Shown here piece after piece: positions 8,220-15,686 of a DNA stretch of 64,000 bases; within the stretch, counting starts at the first letter, position 1, and every line of letters starts with the position of its first letter. The DNA comes from Deltaproteobacteria bacterium (GTDB lineage: Bacteria; Myxococcota_A; UBA9042), in contig JACKFC010000010.1 of NCBI GenBank assembly GCA_020632665.1, positions 83,618 through 147,617 of the forward strand, read 5' to 3'. Under the pieces are notes generated by a model, which was given only the letters and a program-made list of their open reading frames with translations, was not told the origin of the DNA and searched no databases. A program made the position numbers and the translations under genes.

Positions 8220-8900
8220 CTAGCTGTCGCCGGCGCGCCGCGGCTCGAGCGGGCAGAACAGCCCCGCCTGCGGCTCGTCGAGCAGGAGTTGGCTGCGTTT
8301 GCCGCGCTGCTGCACGAGCTGGACGTGGGTCTGCAACAGGCCCGGCAGCAACCGCATCGGCAAGGTCAGGGTCAGCTCCTGCTGCCACGTCGCGCCGGGC
8401 TTCAGGCTCGGCAGCGCGATGGCCTGCGCGGCGGCGCCGTCGACGTCCTCGCCATCCTTGCCGAAATAGTCGAGGTGCTCCTGCACCGCGACGAGCTGCG
8501 CACCCTTCAACGCCCGCTTGCCGCGGTTCTCCACCGTCACCCGCAGGCGCATCGGCTGACCGGCGCGGAAGAGCGCGTAGGCGTCGGACCAATACGGCTC
8601 GGGGTAGTAGACCGAGCCCGGATGCGGCGCCTTGCCTTCGAGGTGGTAGGTCGAGCCACGGGCGTGGAGCGAGGCGCGGCCGGCTGCGCCGAGGTATTCG
8701 ACGCGGACCGTGAGCCCGCTCGCGGCGCGAAATCCGCGCGGCCGCGGCTGGGTCGTCGCCCCATCTTCGGCCGCGGCGGCTTCGGGAGCACCTGCGTCTG
8801 CTGCGGCCGCCGGCGCGCGCGGCGTCGCCGCCATCACCGGCGCCGCGACGCCGAGAATCAAGAGCGATGCGAAGAACCGGGTCGCGAACGTGGCCTTCAT
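8220..8900 (-). CDS. secreted protein of unknown function
   Basis: 226 residues. A Sec signal peptide (FFASLLILGVAAPVMA, cleavage near residue 24) is followed by a 30-residue Ala/Pro linker. A beta-rich domain follows; the segment PMRLRVTVENRGKRALKGAQ resembles the CARDB / fn3-like pattern in which a strand carrying VENRG pairs with a later strand. The C-terminus has LPGLLQTHVQLVQQRGKR. I recognise no catalytic motif. The ATG at 8900 has a good ribosome site (GGAGG) and a plausible promoter at 8926-8955. It is probably a single-gene unit, closed by the terminator at 8183-8211. Confidence 0.75.
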   Translation of the reverse strand: MKATFATRFFASLLILGVAAPVMAATPRAPAAAADAGAPEAAAAEDGATTQPRPRGFRAASGLTVRVEYLGAAGRASLHARGSTYHLEGKAPHPGSVYYPEPYWSDAYALFRAGQPMRLRVTVENRGKRALKGAQLVAVQEHLDYFGKDGEDVDGAAAQAIALPSLKPGATWQQELTLTLPMRLLPGLLQTHVQLVQQRGKRSQLLLDEPQAGLFCPLEPRRAGDS

Positions 8901-8925
8901 GCGGGACCTCCAGGACAGGCGCTCG

Positions 8926-8955
8926 AAGCTAGGGCGTGTGCCCCCCGGCGGTCAA
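8926..8955 (-). promoter_or_regulatory. promoter of the 8220-8900 gene
   Basis: TTGACC (8955-8950), 18-base spacer, TAGCTT (8931-8926) on the minus strand, giving a 5' leader of about 20 bases with GGAGG before the ATG. Confidence 0.5.
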
Positions 8956-8971
8956 CGAGAATTTCCGCGGG

Positions 8972-9000
8972 TCGCGCCCTGCAACGGCGCGCGCTATGCT
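8972..9000 (+). promoter_or_regulatory. possible promoter of the radical SAM gene
   Basis: TATGCT at 8995-9000 is a fair -10 and sits 40 bases before the ATG at 9041. The matching -35 position (TCGCGC) is poor. It is divergent from the promoter at 8926. Confidence 0.3.
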
Positions 9001-9040
9001 TGCAGCCGGGCCAGGGGCCCCTTGCCGACGACAGGACACG

Positions 9041-10141
9041 ATGCGCGACGACGACCAGAGCCTGCGCCGACCGCGCCCCGCCGTCCCGGCGCGGGAGAAG
9101 CGCTTCGTCGGGCGCGCGGTCGCCGACGTTCACGGCCGCCGCGACGATGTGCCGCTGCTGGCGCCCGATCTTGGGCTGCTGGCGCTGGCCGAGCACCTCA
9201 CCCCGAGCGTCTACGTCGATCTCGGTCGGCCCTGCAATTCCGCTTGTCTTTACTGCGCCGTGCCGCCGCACGAGGACGCCCAGGGCTTCCTGCCGGCAGC
9301 CGAGGTTCCGGCCATCGTCGCCGCCGGCCGCGACGCGGGCTGCGACCGTGCGATCTTGGTCGGCGGCGAGCCGACGATCCATCCGCAGCTCTGGGACGTG
9401 CTCGCCGCCTGCCGCGACGGCGGTCTGGACGGCGGCCAGATCGTGATGACCAATGGCTTGCGGCTCGGCCGGGAGGGCTTCGTCCGGCAGCTCGCCGAGG
9501 CTGGCGTCGGCACCCTGCACGTCTCCATCGACACCGCCGACGCCGGCGTCTACGACCGCCTCTCGCGCAGCAGCGGCCGCTTCGCCCTGCAATGCGAGGG
9601 CCTCGACGCGGCGCTCGCCGAGCCGGGGGTCTGGACCTATGTCTACACCGCCGTCACCGCCCTGAACGCGCCCGGACTTCCGGCGCTGGCGGAGATGTTG
9701 GCCGCCGCCGCCGAACGGGCGGGCCGCGCGCCGCCGGTCTGGGTCTTGGCCGCGATCAAGCCGCTCGGCGACGGCCTGCGCCACGCCGACCAGCTCCTGC
9801 TCGCTCCGGACGCGATGGTGCAGAGCCTCGGCGCCGCGGTGCTGCGGGCGCAGGCGCTCGGTGTCCCGGTCGGCCTGCGCAATATTCAGGCTTGCCTGAT
9901 GCCGGAGTGGGTGCCGCTCTTGGTCGACTATTACCTCGACGACTTCAGCGTCGAGCTGCAGAGCGGCCGTCGGGTCCGCTTTTCGCACCACGAATATTGG
10001 AGCAAGCCGTCGGAGCGCTGTGGCCGATGTGGCCACGAGGCGCTCTGCACCGGCATCTACGCCGAGACCCGGCGCCGCTACGGCGAGCAGGCCTTCGCGC
10101 CGATCGCGCGGCAGGGCCTGCGCAACTTGGAGGATGCATGA
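9041..10141 (+). CDS. radical SAM enzyme
   Basis: 366 residues from the ATG at 9041 (AGGA six bases upstream; earlier starts at 8936 and 8996 lack a ribosome site). The cluster motif is CNSACLYC, C65-x3-C69-x2-C72, binding the 4Fe-4S cluster that cleaves S-adenosylmethionine. LVGGEPTIHPQLWDVL is the GGEPT motif that contacts SAM, followed by MTNGLRL and LHVSIDTAD. A second cysteine group near the C-terminus (CGRCGHEALC, C327/C330/C336) resembles a partial SPASM or twitch-type auxiliary cluster site. The 4-base overlap (ATGA) with the next gene suggests a functional pair. Substrate unknown; the extra cysteines make peptide or protein modification a reasonable guess, no more. Confidence 0.87.
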   Translation: MRDDDQSLRRPRPAVPAREKRFVGRAVADVHGRRDDVPLLAPDLGLLALAEHLTPSVYVDLGRPCNSACLYCAVPPHEDAQGFLPAAEVPAIVAAGRDAGCDRAILVGGEPTIHPQLWDVLAACRDGGLDGGQIVMTNGLRLGREGFVRQLAEAGVGTLHVSIDTADAGVYDRLSRSSGRFALQCEGLDAALAEPGVWTYVYTAVTALNAPGLPALAEMLAAAAERAGRAPPVWVLAAIKPLGDGLRHADQLLLAPDAMVQSLGAAVLRAQALGVPVGLRNIQACLMPEWVPLLVDYYLDDFSVELQSGRRVRFSHHEYWSKPSERCGRCGHEALCTGIYAETRRRYGEQAFAPIARQGLRNLEDA

Positions 10142-10626
10142 GCGAGGGCAACGCGATTCCCAACCCCGCGACGCTGATCGGCCGCATGGCCGGGGCGCTC
10201 TCGGTCTGGGTGCAGGGGGTCGAGATCGAGCGCGGCGAGAGCTCCGCGGCGCTCTCCTTCACCCATCCGGTGCACGGCGCCACGGTGATGGCGATCGCCG
10301 ACGCCGGCGATCCCGACGCCGAGCCCGCGATCCCGCCGAGCGTCGGCGTCTTCGTGATCTTGGGCGACTTCGACGCCATGGCCGATGACAAGGACGCCAT
10401 CCGCAAGCTCTTCGGCCTGAACGCCAGCCTGATGAGCTGCGCTGTCGGCCTGCTGCAGCTCAACGCCGACGAGGTCGCCACCGCGCTCTGCCGGCGGCTG
10501 CCCTCGGCCGAGGTCGACGTCGCCGCAGTGCGTGACCTGGTCGACGCGATGATCTGGGAATACGCCAACTGCGCCGGCTTCCTGCGCGAGTCGGACAGCA
10601 TCGGCCCGGCTGAAGCGGCGTCGTAA
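10138..10626 (+). CDS. small acidic protein, weakly YbjN/chaperone-like
   Basis: 162 residues, starting in the ATGA overlap with the radical SAM gene and served by GGAGG at 10128-10132. No signal peptide or membrane segment. The order is a helix, several beta strands (SVWVQGVEIERG, AALSFTHP, VGVFVILGDF), then two helices containing LFGLNASLMSCAVGLLQL and VRDLVDAMIWEYANCAGFL. This alpha-beta-alpha order resembles the YbjN / type III secretion chaperone fold, but the match is by eye only. Tight coupling suggests it is a partner, carrier or substrate-presenting protein for the radical SAM enzyme. It is followed by a strong stem-loop shared with the convergent RNA-binding protein gene. Confidence 0.7.
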   Translation: MSEGNAIPNPATLIGRMAGALSVWVQGVEIERGESSAALSFTHPVHGATVMAIADAGDPDAEPAIPPSVGVFVILGDFDAMADDKDAIRKLFGLNASLMSCAVGLLQLNADEVATALCRRLPSAEVDVAAVRDLVDAMIWEYANCAGFLRESDSIGPAEAAS

Positions 10627-10632
10627 AAACAG

Positions 10633-10662
10633 CGAGGCCCCCCGGCGAACCGGGGGGCCTCG
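10633..10662 (-). terminator. terminator between convergent genes
   Basis: CGAGGCCCCCCGG, loop CGAA, CCGGGGGGCCTCG: a perfect 13-base stem with a tetraloop. On the minus strand it is followed by TGTTTTTA, so it ends the RNA-binding protein transcript. On the plus strand it lies 7 bases past the stop at 10626 but has no T-run. Confidence 0.8.
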
Positions 10663-10686
10663 TCCGAATCCGTACGGATGCTCGGC

Positions 10687-11235
10687 TTACCAGCCGTCGC
10701 CGCCGCCGAAGCCGCCGTCGCCACGGCCACCACGGCCGCCGCCACCGCCGCCGCCGCGACCGCCACGGTCGAAGCCGCCACGGCCGCCGCCGCCGCCGCC
10801 ACCGTAGCCGCCGCCACGACCACCACGGTCGCCGCCGCCGCCGCCGCCGTAGCCGCCGCCGCCGCCGCCGCCGTAGCCGCCGCCACCGCCGCCGTAGCCG
10901 CCGCCGCCGCCGCCGTAGCCGCCGCGACCACCGCCGCCGCCGCCGCCGAAGCTACGACCGCCGCCGCCGCCGCCGCCGGCGCCGCCGCGACGCTCCTGGG
11001 CCTCGTTCACGTTCAGGCTGCGGCCGTCGAGCACGCTGCCGTTCATCTTCTCCATCGCAGCGGTCGCCTCGTCGCCGTTTGCGAAGGTCACAAAGCCAAA
11101 GCCGCGGCTGCGGCCAGTCTCACGATCGGTGATGACCTTGGCGTCAGTGACCTCACCGAATTCGGCAAAGGCGGCGCGCAGGGCCTCGTCGTCGGTGCCC
11201 CAGCTGAGGCCGCCGACAAAAAGCTTCTTGGACAT
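10687..11235 (-). CDS. glycine-rich RNA-binding protein (single RRM)
   Basis: 182 residues. Residues 1-82 form one RNA recognition motif: RNP2 is LFVGGL (residues 5-10) and RNP1 is RGFGFVTF (about 44-51), with LNVNEAQ as the last strand. The remaining 100 residues are almost only glycine with interspersed arginine, tyrosine and phenylalanine (RGG and YGG runs). This is the layout of bacterial and plant glycine-rich RNA-binding proteins, which are often cold-induced RNA chaperones. A long 5' leader (promoter near 11373-11403) and a palindrome just before the ribosome site are compatible with post-transcriptional or temperature control. A solid intrinsic terminator ends the gene. Confidence 0.93.
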   Translation of the reverse strand: MSKKLFVGGLSWGTDDEALRAAFAEFGEVTDAKVITDRETGRSRGFGFVTFANGDEATAAMEKMNGSVLDGRSLNVNEAQERRGGAGGGGGGGRSFGGGGGGGRGGYGGGGGGYGGGGGGYGGGGGGGYGGGGGGDRGGRGGGYGGGGGGGRGGFDRGGRGGGGGGGRGGRGDGGFGGGDGW

Positions 11236-11372
11236 GGGTACTCTTCTCTCACTGGGCTCCCGCTGCGGGAACCATCGAAACTGTGGCCCCCTTCGTGGAC
11301 GGAGACCTCAGGACACTACGGCCTCGCGATCGAGACCAGGGGCCAGCGGGCTCGTTCCGGCGGGCCGAGGCA

Positions 11373-11403
11373 AAGGTATCGTCGTTTGCCGCGAAGATCG
11401 CAA
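11373..11403 (-). promoter_or_regulatory. possible promoter of the RNA-binding protein gene
   Basis: TTGCGA (11403-11398), 19-base spacer, TACCTT (11378-11373), giving a leader of roughly 130 bases. The leader contains a near-perfect palindrome, GGCTCCCGC-T-GCGGGAACC (11255-11273), about 20 bases before the ATG, which could fold or bind a regulator. Confidence 0.35.
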
Positions 11404-11450
11404 GAAGTCTTTGCAACCTTCGACAAAAAATCACGTCTTGCGGGTCGAGT

Positions 11451-13355
11451 TCAGGCTGCGAAGCGGCGCCGCAGCACGGCCAGTGCTGCGCCCGCGAGCA
11501 GGAGCAGCAACGCCGTGCCAGTCCCCGATCGCGGGTTCCGATCTGCGCTGCATCCGGAGGGATTGGCCGGGGCCGCCAGGCTGGTGGTGGGCCCGGTCCA
11601 ATCACTTCCGGCATCGCCGACAACCTCACCAACGGGCGCGAGTACGTCACAATCGGACCCGCAATCCCCCTGATCACGCCCGACAAGAGATCCCGCATCC
11701 GCAGATCCCGCATCCGCAGATCCCGCATCCGCAGATCCCGCATCAGCAGATCCCGCATCGGCAGATCCCGCATCAGCAGATCCCGCATCCGCAGATCCCG
11801 CATCAGCAGATCCCGCATCGCCAGATCCCGCATCCGCAGATCCCACATCCGCAGATCCCGCATCAGCAGATCCCGCATCCGCAGATCCCGCATCGCCAGA
11901 TCCCACATCGACGGGTCCAGCATCAGCAGATCCCGCATCACCAGATCCAGCATCCACAGCGCCAGCATCCACAGCGTCAGCATCGCCGCCGCCCGCGTCG
12001 GCCCCGGCACCACCGCCACTCGGCACCCGCCAACTCTCCAGCATCTGCCAGACACCAGCATCCGTATCGGCATAGCCGAGCGCCCAGCAGCCGAGCATCA
12101 CGTCACGATCGTCGACCTCGTCGACGCGGAGCTGCAGCGCCGGCTGGTCGTCGATCCAGGCCTGCATCCAATCGCCACCTTCTTTGTAGAGATACCAACT
12201 CGACTGCGAAGCCGCGTCCCATTTCCAGCCGCCCTTGCTCGGCGCAGTCTTGACCGCGTTCTCGTAGGTGACGCTCTTGCCCTTGCCGAGCGCGGTCGCG
12301 CCGGGCTGGTCGCTCGACGACGCCCAGACGTGGCCGTAGAACGGCAGCCCGACGATGAATTTGTGCTTGTTCGCCGCCTTGCCCCATTGAAAGTAGTCGT
12401 CCAGGACCCAGACGAGCGTCTTGTGCTTCCACGGGGCGTCGCTCTTCATCGGCAAATTCGGGCCGGGAGGGCCACCGGACCAATGCAGGCCGTAGGCCAT
12501 GATGAACAAGCCGTCCGAGGCTTCGGCGAGGGCGTCGTAATCCCACGCGCCGCTCCAATCGACCGCGGGCGTGGCGAGCGTGACGTCCGAGCCGGGCAGG
12601 GCCTTGTGCATCGCGTCGCTCAGCGCGGTGATGAAGTCGACCATCTTCTGCTTGTCGGCTTTGGCGAGGCCTTCGAAGTCGATGTTGATGCCGTCGCCAC
12701 CTCCGCTGAGCACCAGCGCGACGAGTTTTTCGACCAGGGCTTGGCGCTTGGCGGCGGTCTCGATGACGGCGCCGATGCCGGAGGTGGAGAAGAGCGTGAT
12801 GCAGAGCGTGACTTGGACCCCGTGCGCGTGCGCCTCGGCGATCAGCGCCTTCGCCTCCGCCGAGCCCCAGCCGTGGGTATTGCCGATCGTGCCGTCGGCC
12901 GCCAGCTCGGCCGAAAACCACGCCAGCTGGGTCAGCGTTTGCCAGTGCAGGGTGATGCCCTTGCTGGTCCAATACGGCAGGTAGCCGTAGAAGCGGCGGC
13001 CCGCCTTCTTCGGCCATGCCTTGCCGGTGGTGGCCGCAGAGATGGCCGGTATCGGCCAGGTCGGCGCGCCCGCTGAGCCGCCGAGGATGTCGACGTCCTG
13101 CGCCGCCGCGGCATTTGCCTGCTCCAGGGCGATGCGGTGTGGGCTGGCCGCGACGAGCGCCTGCAGCCAGGCGGCCTCGGCAGCGGCGTCGAGCGTCGGG
13201 CGTTCGTGATCTGGCGTGATGCCCGGCGTCGCGGCGGCTGCCGCTGCGGCCGAGAGCAGCCCGGCCAGCAGCAACGGCAACGGCAGCAGCCGCAGCAGCG
13301 TCGCGTCGGCGCGCACACGGCCCGCGAGGTGGTCGCACTTCGATGGCGTGCTCAT
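11451..13355 (-). CDS. GH18 chitinase-like protein with MYXO-CTERM anchor
   Basis: 634 residues from the ATG at 13355, which overlaps the kinase gene stop as ATGA. A signal peptide (LLRLLPLPLLLAGLLSAAAA) is followed by a glycoside hydrolase family 18 barrel. FYGYLPYWTSKG is the first strand; SGGGDGINIDFEG holds the DxxDxDxE motif with catalytic glutamate about E228; FIMAYGLHW and KFIVGLPFYGHVWA are later strands. The family hydrolyses beta-1,4-N-acetylglucosamine polymers. From about residue 470 to 560 the chain becomes (A-D-A-G-S) pentapeptide repeats coded by 15-base tandem repeats. Then come the motif DCGSDCDVLAP, SGC, a hydrophobic helix and RRR, a MYXO-CTERM anchor. It is probably the last gene of the operon starting at 20751. 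Confidence 0.88.
   Translation of the reverse strand: MSTPSKCDHLAGRVRADATLLRLLPLPLLLAGLLSAAAAAAATPGITPDHERPTLDAAAEAAWLQALVAASPHRIALEQANAAAAQDVDILGGSAGAPTWPIPAISAATTGKAWPKKAGRRFYGYLPYWTSKGITLHWQTLTQLAWFSAELAADGTIGNTHGWGSAEAKALIAEAHAHGVQVTLCITLFSTSGIGAVIETAAKRQALVEKLVALVLSGGGDGINIDFEGLAKADKQKMVDFITALSDAMHKALPGSDVTLATPAVDWSGAWDYDALAEASDGLFIMAYGLHWSGGPPGPNLPMKSDAPWKHKTLVWVLDDYFQWGKAANKHKFIVGLPFYGHVWASSSDQPGATALGKGKSVTYENAVKTAPSKGGWKWDAASQSSWYLYKEGGDWMQAWIDDQPALQLRVDEVDDRDVMLGCWALGYADTDAGVWQMLESWRVPSGGGAGADAGGGDADAVDAGAVDAGSGDAGSADAGPVDVGSGDAGSADAGSADAGSADVGSADAGSGDAGSADAGSADAGSADAGSADAGSADAGSADAGSADAGSADAGSLVGRDQGDCGSDCDVLAPVGEVVGDAGSDWTGPTTSLAAPANPSGCSADRNPRSGTGTALLLLLAGAALAVLRRRFAA
11688..11957 (-). 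repeat. 15-base tandem repeat coding ADAGS pentapeptides
   Basis: About 18 units of roughly GCAGATCCCGCATCC (plus strand), varying mainly at positions that change Ala/Gly/Val/Asp. It keeps the reading frame of the GH18 protein and forms a flexible, acidic linker between the catalytic domain and the C-terminal anchor. Its length is likely to vary between strains. Confidence 0.9.
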
Positions 13356-15676
13356 GCCATTCCTCGGCGTCGGAGCCACGGCCCGAGCGCTTGGTTGCTG
13401 ACGGGTTTGACCAAATAGCCGACCATGCCGGCTTCCCTGCAGCGGAGGCGGTCGTCATCGAGGGCATGTGCCGTCATCGCAACGACCGGTGTCGCTTGAT
13501 TCGGTCCCGGCGAGGCCCGGAGCCGACGGGTCGCGTCGTAGCCGTCGAGCTTGGGGAGCTGCAGGTCCATGAGGATCAGATCGTACGCCGTCTCGGCGGC
13601 GCGCTGCAGCGCGACCGCGCCGTCATCCGCGACGTCGACCGCTTCCACCCCGAGGCCGCGCAGTTGCTCGACCGCGACCATGCGGTTGATGGCGTTGTCC
13701 TCGACCAACAGCACGCGCATGCCGCTCTCGGCGCGTTGCGCGACGGTGCTGGGTTGCTGCGGTGGCGCGTCGGCCCGCGGCAGCTCGACCCGCAGGACGA
13801 AGACCGATCCGCCGCCTGCGCTCGACTGAACGGTCAGTGAACCGCCCATTTCGCTCGCCAAGCCGCGGCTGATCGAGAGGCCGAGGCCGGTGCCGCCGCG
13901 GCTGCGGGTGGCGGCGCCGTCGACCTGGGTGAAGGCGTCGAAGATGCGGTCTTGCTCGGCCTCCGGGATGCCGATGCCGGTGTCGCGGACGGCCAACTCG
14001 AGGGCGCAGCGACCGTCGGAGTCGGCGACCTCGTGCACCCGGAGGCGGACGTCGACGCCGCCGCGATCGGTGAACTTCAGGGCGTTGCCGACGAGGTTGA
14101 TCACGATCTGGCGCAGCCGACGCGCGTCACCCGCGAGCCAGACGCCATCGGATCCGCAGTCGTGTTGTCGCAGCCAGAGCCCGCGGTCGTGCGCTTGGGC
14201 CTCGAGCAGCGCCAGGACCTCTGCGACCACGGCTGCCGGCGCGAAGGGCTCGTTGTGCAGCCGCAGCCGGCCCGACTCCATGCGGGTGAGGTCGAGCAGG
14301 TCGTCGACCAGCGCCAGCAGGGTCTCGCCGGAGCGTCGAATCGCACCGAGGAAGCGGCGTTGGTTCGGGTCGAGCGCCGTGCTCGCGAGCGCGTCGGAGA
14401 GGCCGAGCACGCCGTTGAGTGGGGTCCGCATCTCGTGACTGACCGTCGCGAGGAAGACGGTCTTGGCCCGGTCGGCCATTTCTGCCGCCAGGCGCGCCTC
14501 TTCCCGGTCGCGCTCGGTGCGCTTGCGCTCGCTGACGTCGCGCACCATCAACACGGCGTCCTCGTCGCCCGCCTTGACGAAGACGCACTCGAAGGTGCCC
14601 GCCTTCCAGCGCGGCAGCTCGGCGTCGACTTCGCGTACGATCGGGCCGTGGCCGGCGATCACCGCCCCCACCGCCTGCAGCAACCCGCTGGTGATCTCCG
14701 GCGGCGTCGGGCTCGTCTCGCTGAGCTTGCGGCCGATGAAGTCGCTGGCTTCCGCCCGGCTGCCGATGGCGGGCTTGAAGTCGAGGATCAGTCCGTCCCT
14801 GCGGATACGAACCAACATATCCGGCAGCGCGCTCACCACCGCGCCGTAGCGGTTGTTCACGTCCCGCAGGCCCTCGATCGCGGTCAGCTCATCGGTCACG
14901 TCGCGGACCATCCCGACCAGTCGGCGCCCGCCCTCGGCCTCGAGCGGCACCGCGACCATCTCGAAACGGCGCTCGGCGCCGTCGGCCAGCAGGACCCGGA
15001 AGCGGACCTGCGCCGCGACGTCGCCCGTCACCGCGCGCCGGGAGAGGTCCCGGACCGCAGCGAGGTCCTCGGGATGGACGAAGCCGGAGAGCGCGGCGCG
15101 GTCGACCTCGATGTCGCCGCTCGGCGTGTACCGGTACAGCGCGAAGAGCGCGTCCGAATAGGCGACCGAGTCGCCATCGAGGTTCCAGACGAACGAGCCC
15201 ATTCGGGCGACGCCCATCGCCGCTTCGATCAGCCGTTGCTGCTCCTCGAGCTGCATGCGGACCGCGAGGTCGTCGGTGACGTCCCAATTCACCCCGAAGA
15301 GGAAGCTCGGCTGGCCCGGGCGGGCCAATAGGCGGGTGCGGCCGCGGATCCGGCGCTGGGCCCCGTCGGCGCGGACGATGCGGAAGTGGACCTCGACTTC
15401 GCCGGCGCCACGCTGCCGGAGGTCGGCGACGACGGCCTCGACGCGCTCGCGATCTTCGGCCGAGACGGCTTGGGCCCAGATTTCTCCTTCCGACCCCGGC
15501 CGCGCCGGCGCACCGAAGAGCTCGAACATCCGGGCGTCCCAGCTGACGACGCCGGTCGCGTTTTCGAGCTGCCAGGTGCCCAGTTGATTGGTCGAGAGGA
15601 CGAGATCGAAGAGCTCGCCAGCGATGTCGGCGCGGACCTCGCGGCCCGAGAGGCGTCGCGGCGGTGGTGTGTTCAC
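13352..15676 (-). CDS. PAS-domain hybrid histidine kinase
   Basis: 774 residues from a GTG at 15676 with GGAG six bases before it; another GTG at 15719-15721 would overlap the upstream gene by 35 bases and has no ribosome site. Three PAS-type domains occupy about residues 20-140, 145-270 and 275-385 (repeated R-x-R-x3-DG-x2-R-R patterns). The HisKA box is VSHEMRTPLNGVLG (H about 414). The ATP-binding domain follows, with NLVGNALKFT (N box), RDTGIGIP (G1), FDAFTQVD (F box) and GGTGLGLSIS (G2). A receiver domain has LLVEDNAINR and phospho-acceptor D about 704 in LILMDLQLPKLDG. No membrane segment or output domain, so it is a cytoplasmic sensor passing phosphate to its own receiver and then presumably to an unlinked partner. 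Its stop overlaps the GH18 start. Confidence 0.92.
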   Translation of the reverse strand: MNTPPPRRLSGREVRADIAGELFDLVLSTNQLGTWQLENATGVVSWDARMFELFGAPARPGSEGEIWAQAVSAEDRERVEAVVADLRQRGAGEVEVHFRIVRADGAQRRIRGRTRLLARPGQPSFLFGVNWDVTDDLAVRMQLEEQQRLIEAAMGVARMGSFVWNLDGDSVAYSDALFALYRYTPSGDIEVDRAALSGFVHPEDLAAVRDLSRRAVTGDVAAQVRFRVLLADGAERRFEMVAVPLEAEGGRRLVGMVRDVTDELTAIEGLRDVNNRYGAVVSALPDMLVRIRRDGLILDFKPAIGSRAEASDFIGRKLSETSPTPPEITSGLLQAVGAVIAGHGPIVREVDAELPRWKAGTFECVFVKAGDEDAVLMVRDVSERKRTERDREEARLAAEMADRAKTVFLATVSHEMRTPLNGVLGLSDALASTALDPNQRRFLGAIRRSGETLLALVDDLLDLTRMESGRLRLHNEPFAPAAVVAEVLALLEAQAHDRGLWLRQHDCGSDGVWLAGDARRLRQIVINLVGNALKFTDRGGVDVRLRVHEVADSDGRCALELAVRDTGIGIPEAEQDRIFDAFTQVDGAATRSRGGTGLGLSISRGLASEMGGSLTVQSSAGGGSVFVLRVELPRADAPPQQPSTVAQRAESGMRVLLVEDNAINRMVAVEQLRGLGVEAVDVADDGAVALQRAAETAYDLILMDLQLPKLDGYDATRRLRASPGPNQATPVVAMTAHALDDDRLRCREAGMVGYLVKPVSNQALGPWLRRRGMA

Positions 15677-15686
15677 CGTGGCTCCG

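Larger units (their letters stand above)
8053..8223. repeat. hairpin array bounded by 12-base inverted repeats
   Basis: CTAGAGACGCGA (8053-8064) and TCGCGTCTCTAG (8212-8223) are perfect inverted repeats enclosing four stem-loops: 8055-8102, 8113-8134 (7 pairs), 8136-8159 (TCGCGAGAA/TTCTCGCGA, 9 pairs, 6-base loop) and 8183-8211. The right end includes the stop codon of the 8220-8900 gene. It fills almost the whole gap between two minus-strand genes. It could be a double terminator, a palindromic extragenic repeat or a small non-autonomous mobile element. I did not notice a second copy in the window. Confidence 0.7.

Noticed and set aside
10678..11673. Plus-strand alanine-rich frame opposite the RNA-binding protein
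   Set aside because: The poly-alanine is the complement of glycine codons; the RRM on the minus strand is unmistakable.
11688..11957. CRISPR-like short repeats
   Set aside because: The 15-base units are contiguous with no spacers and stay in frame with the GH18 protein.
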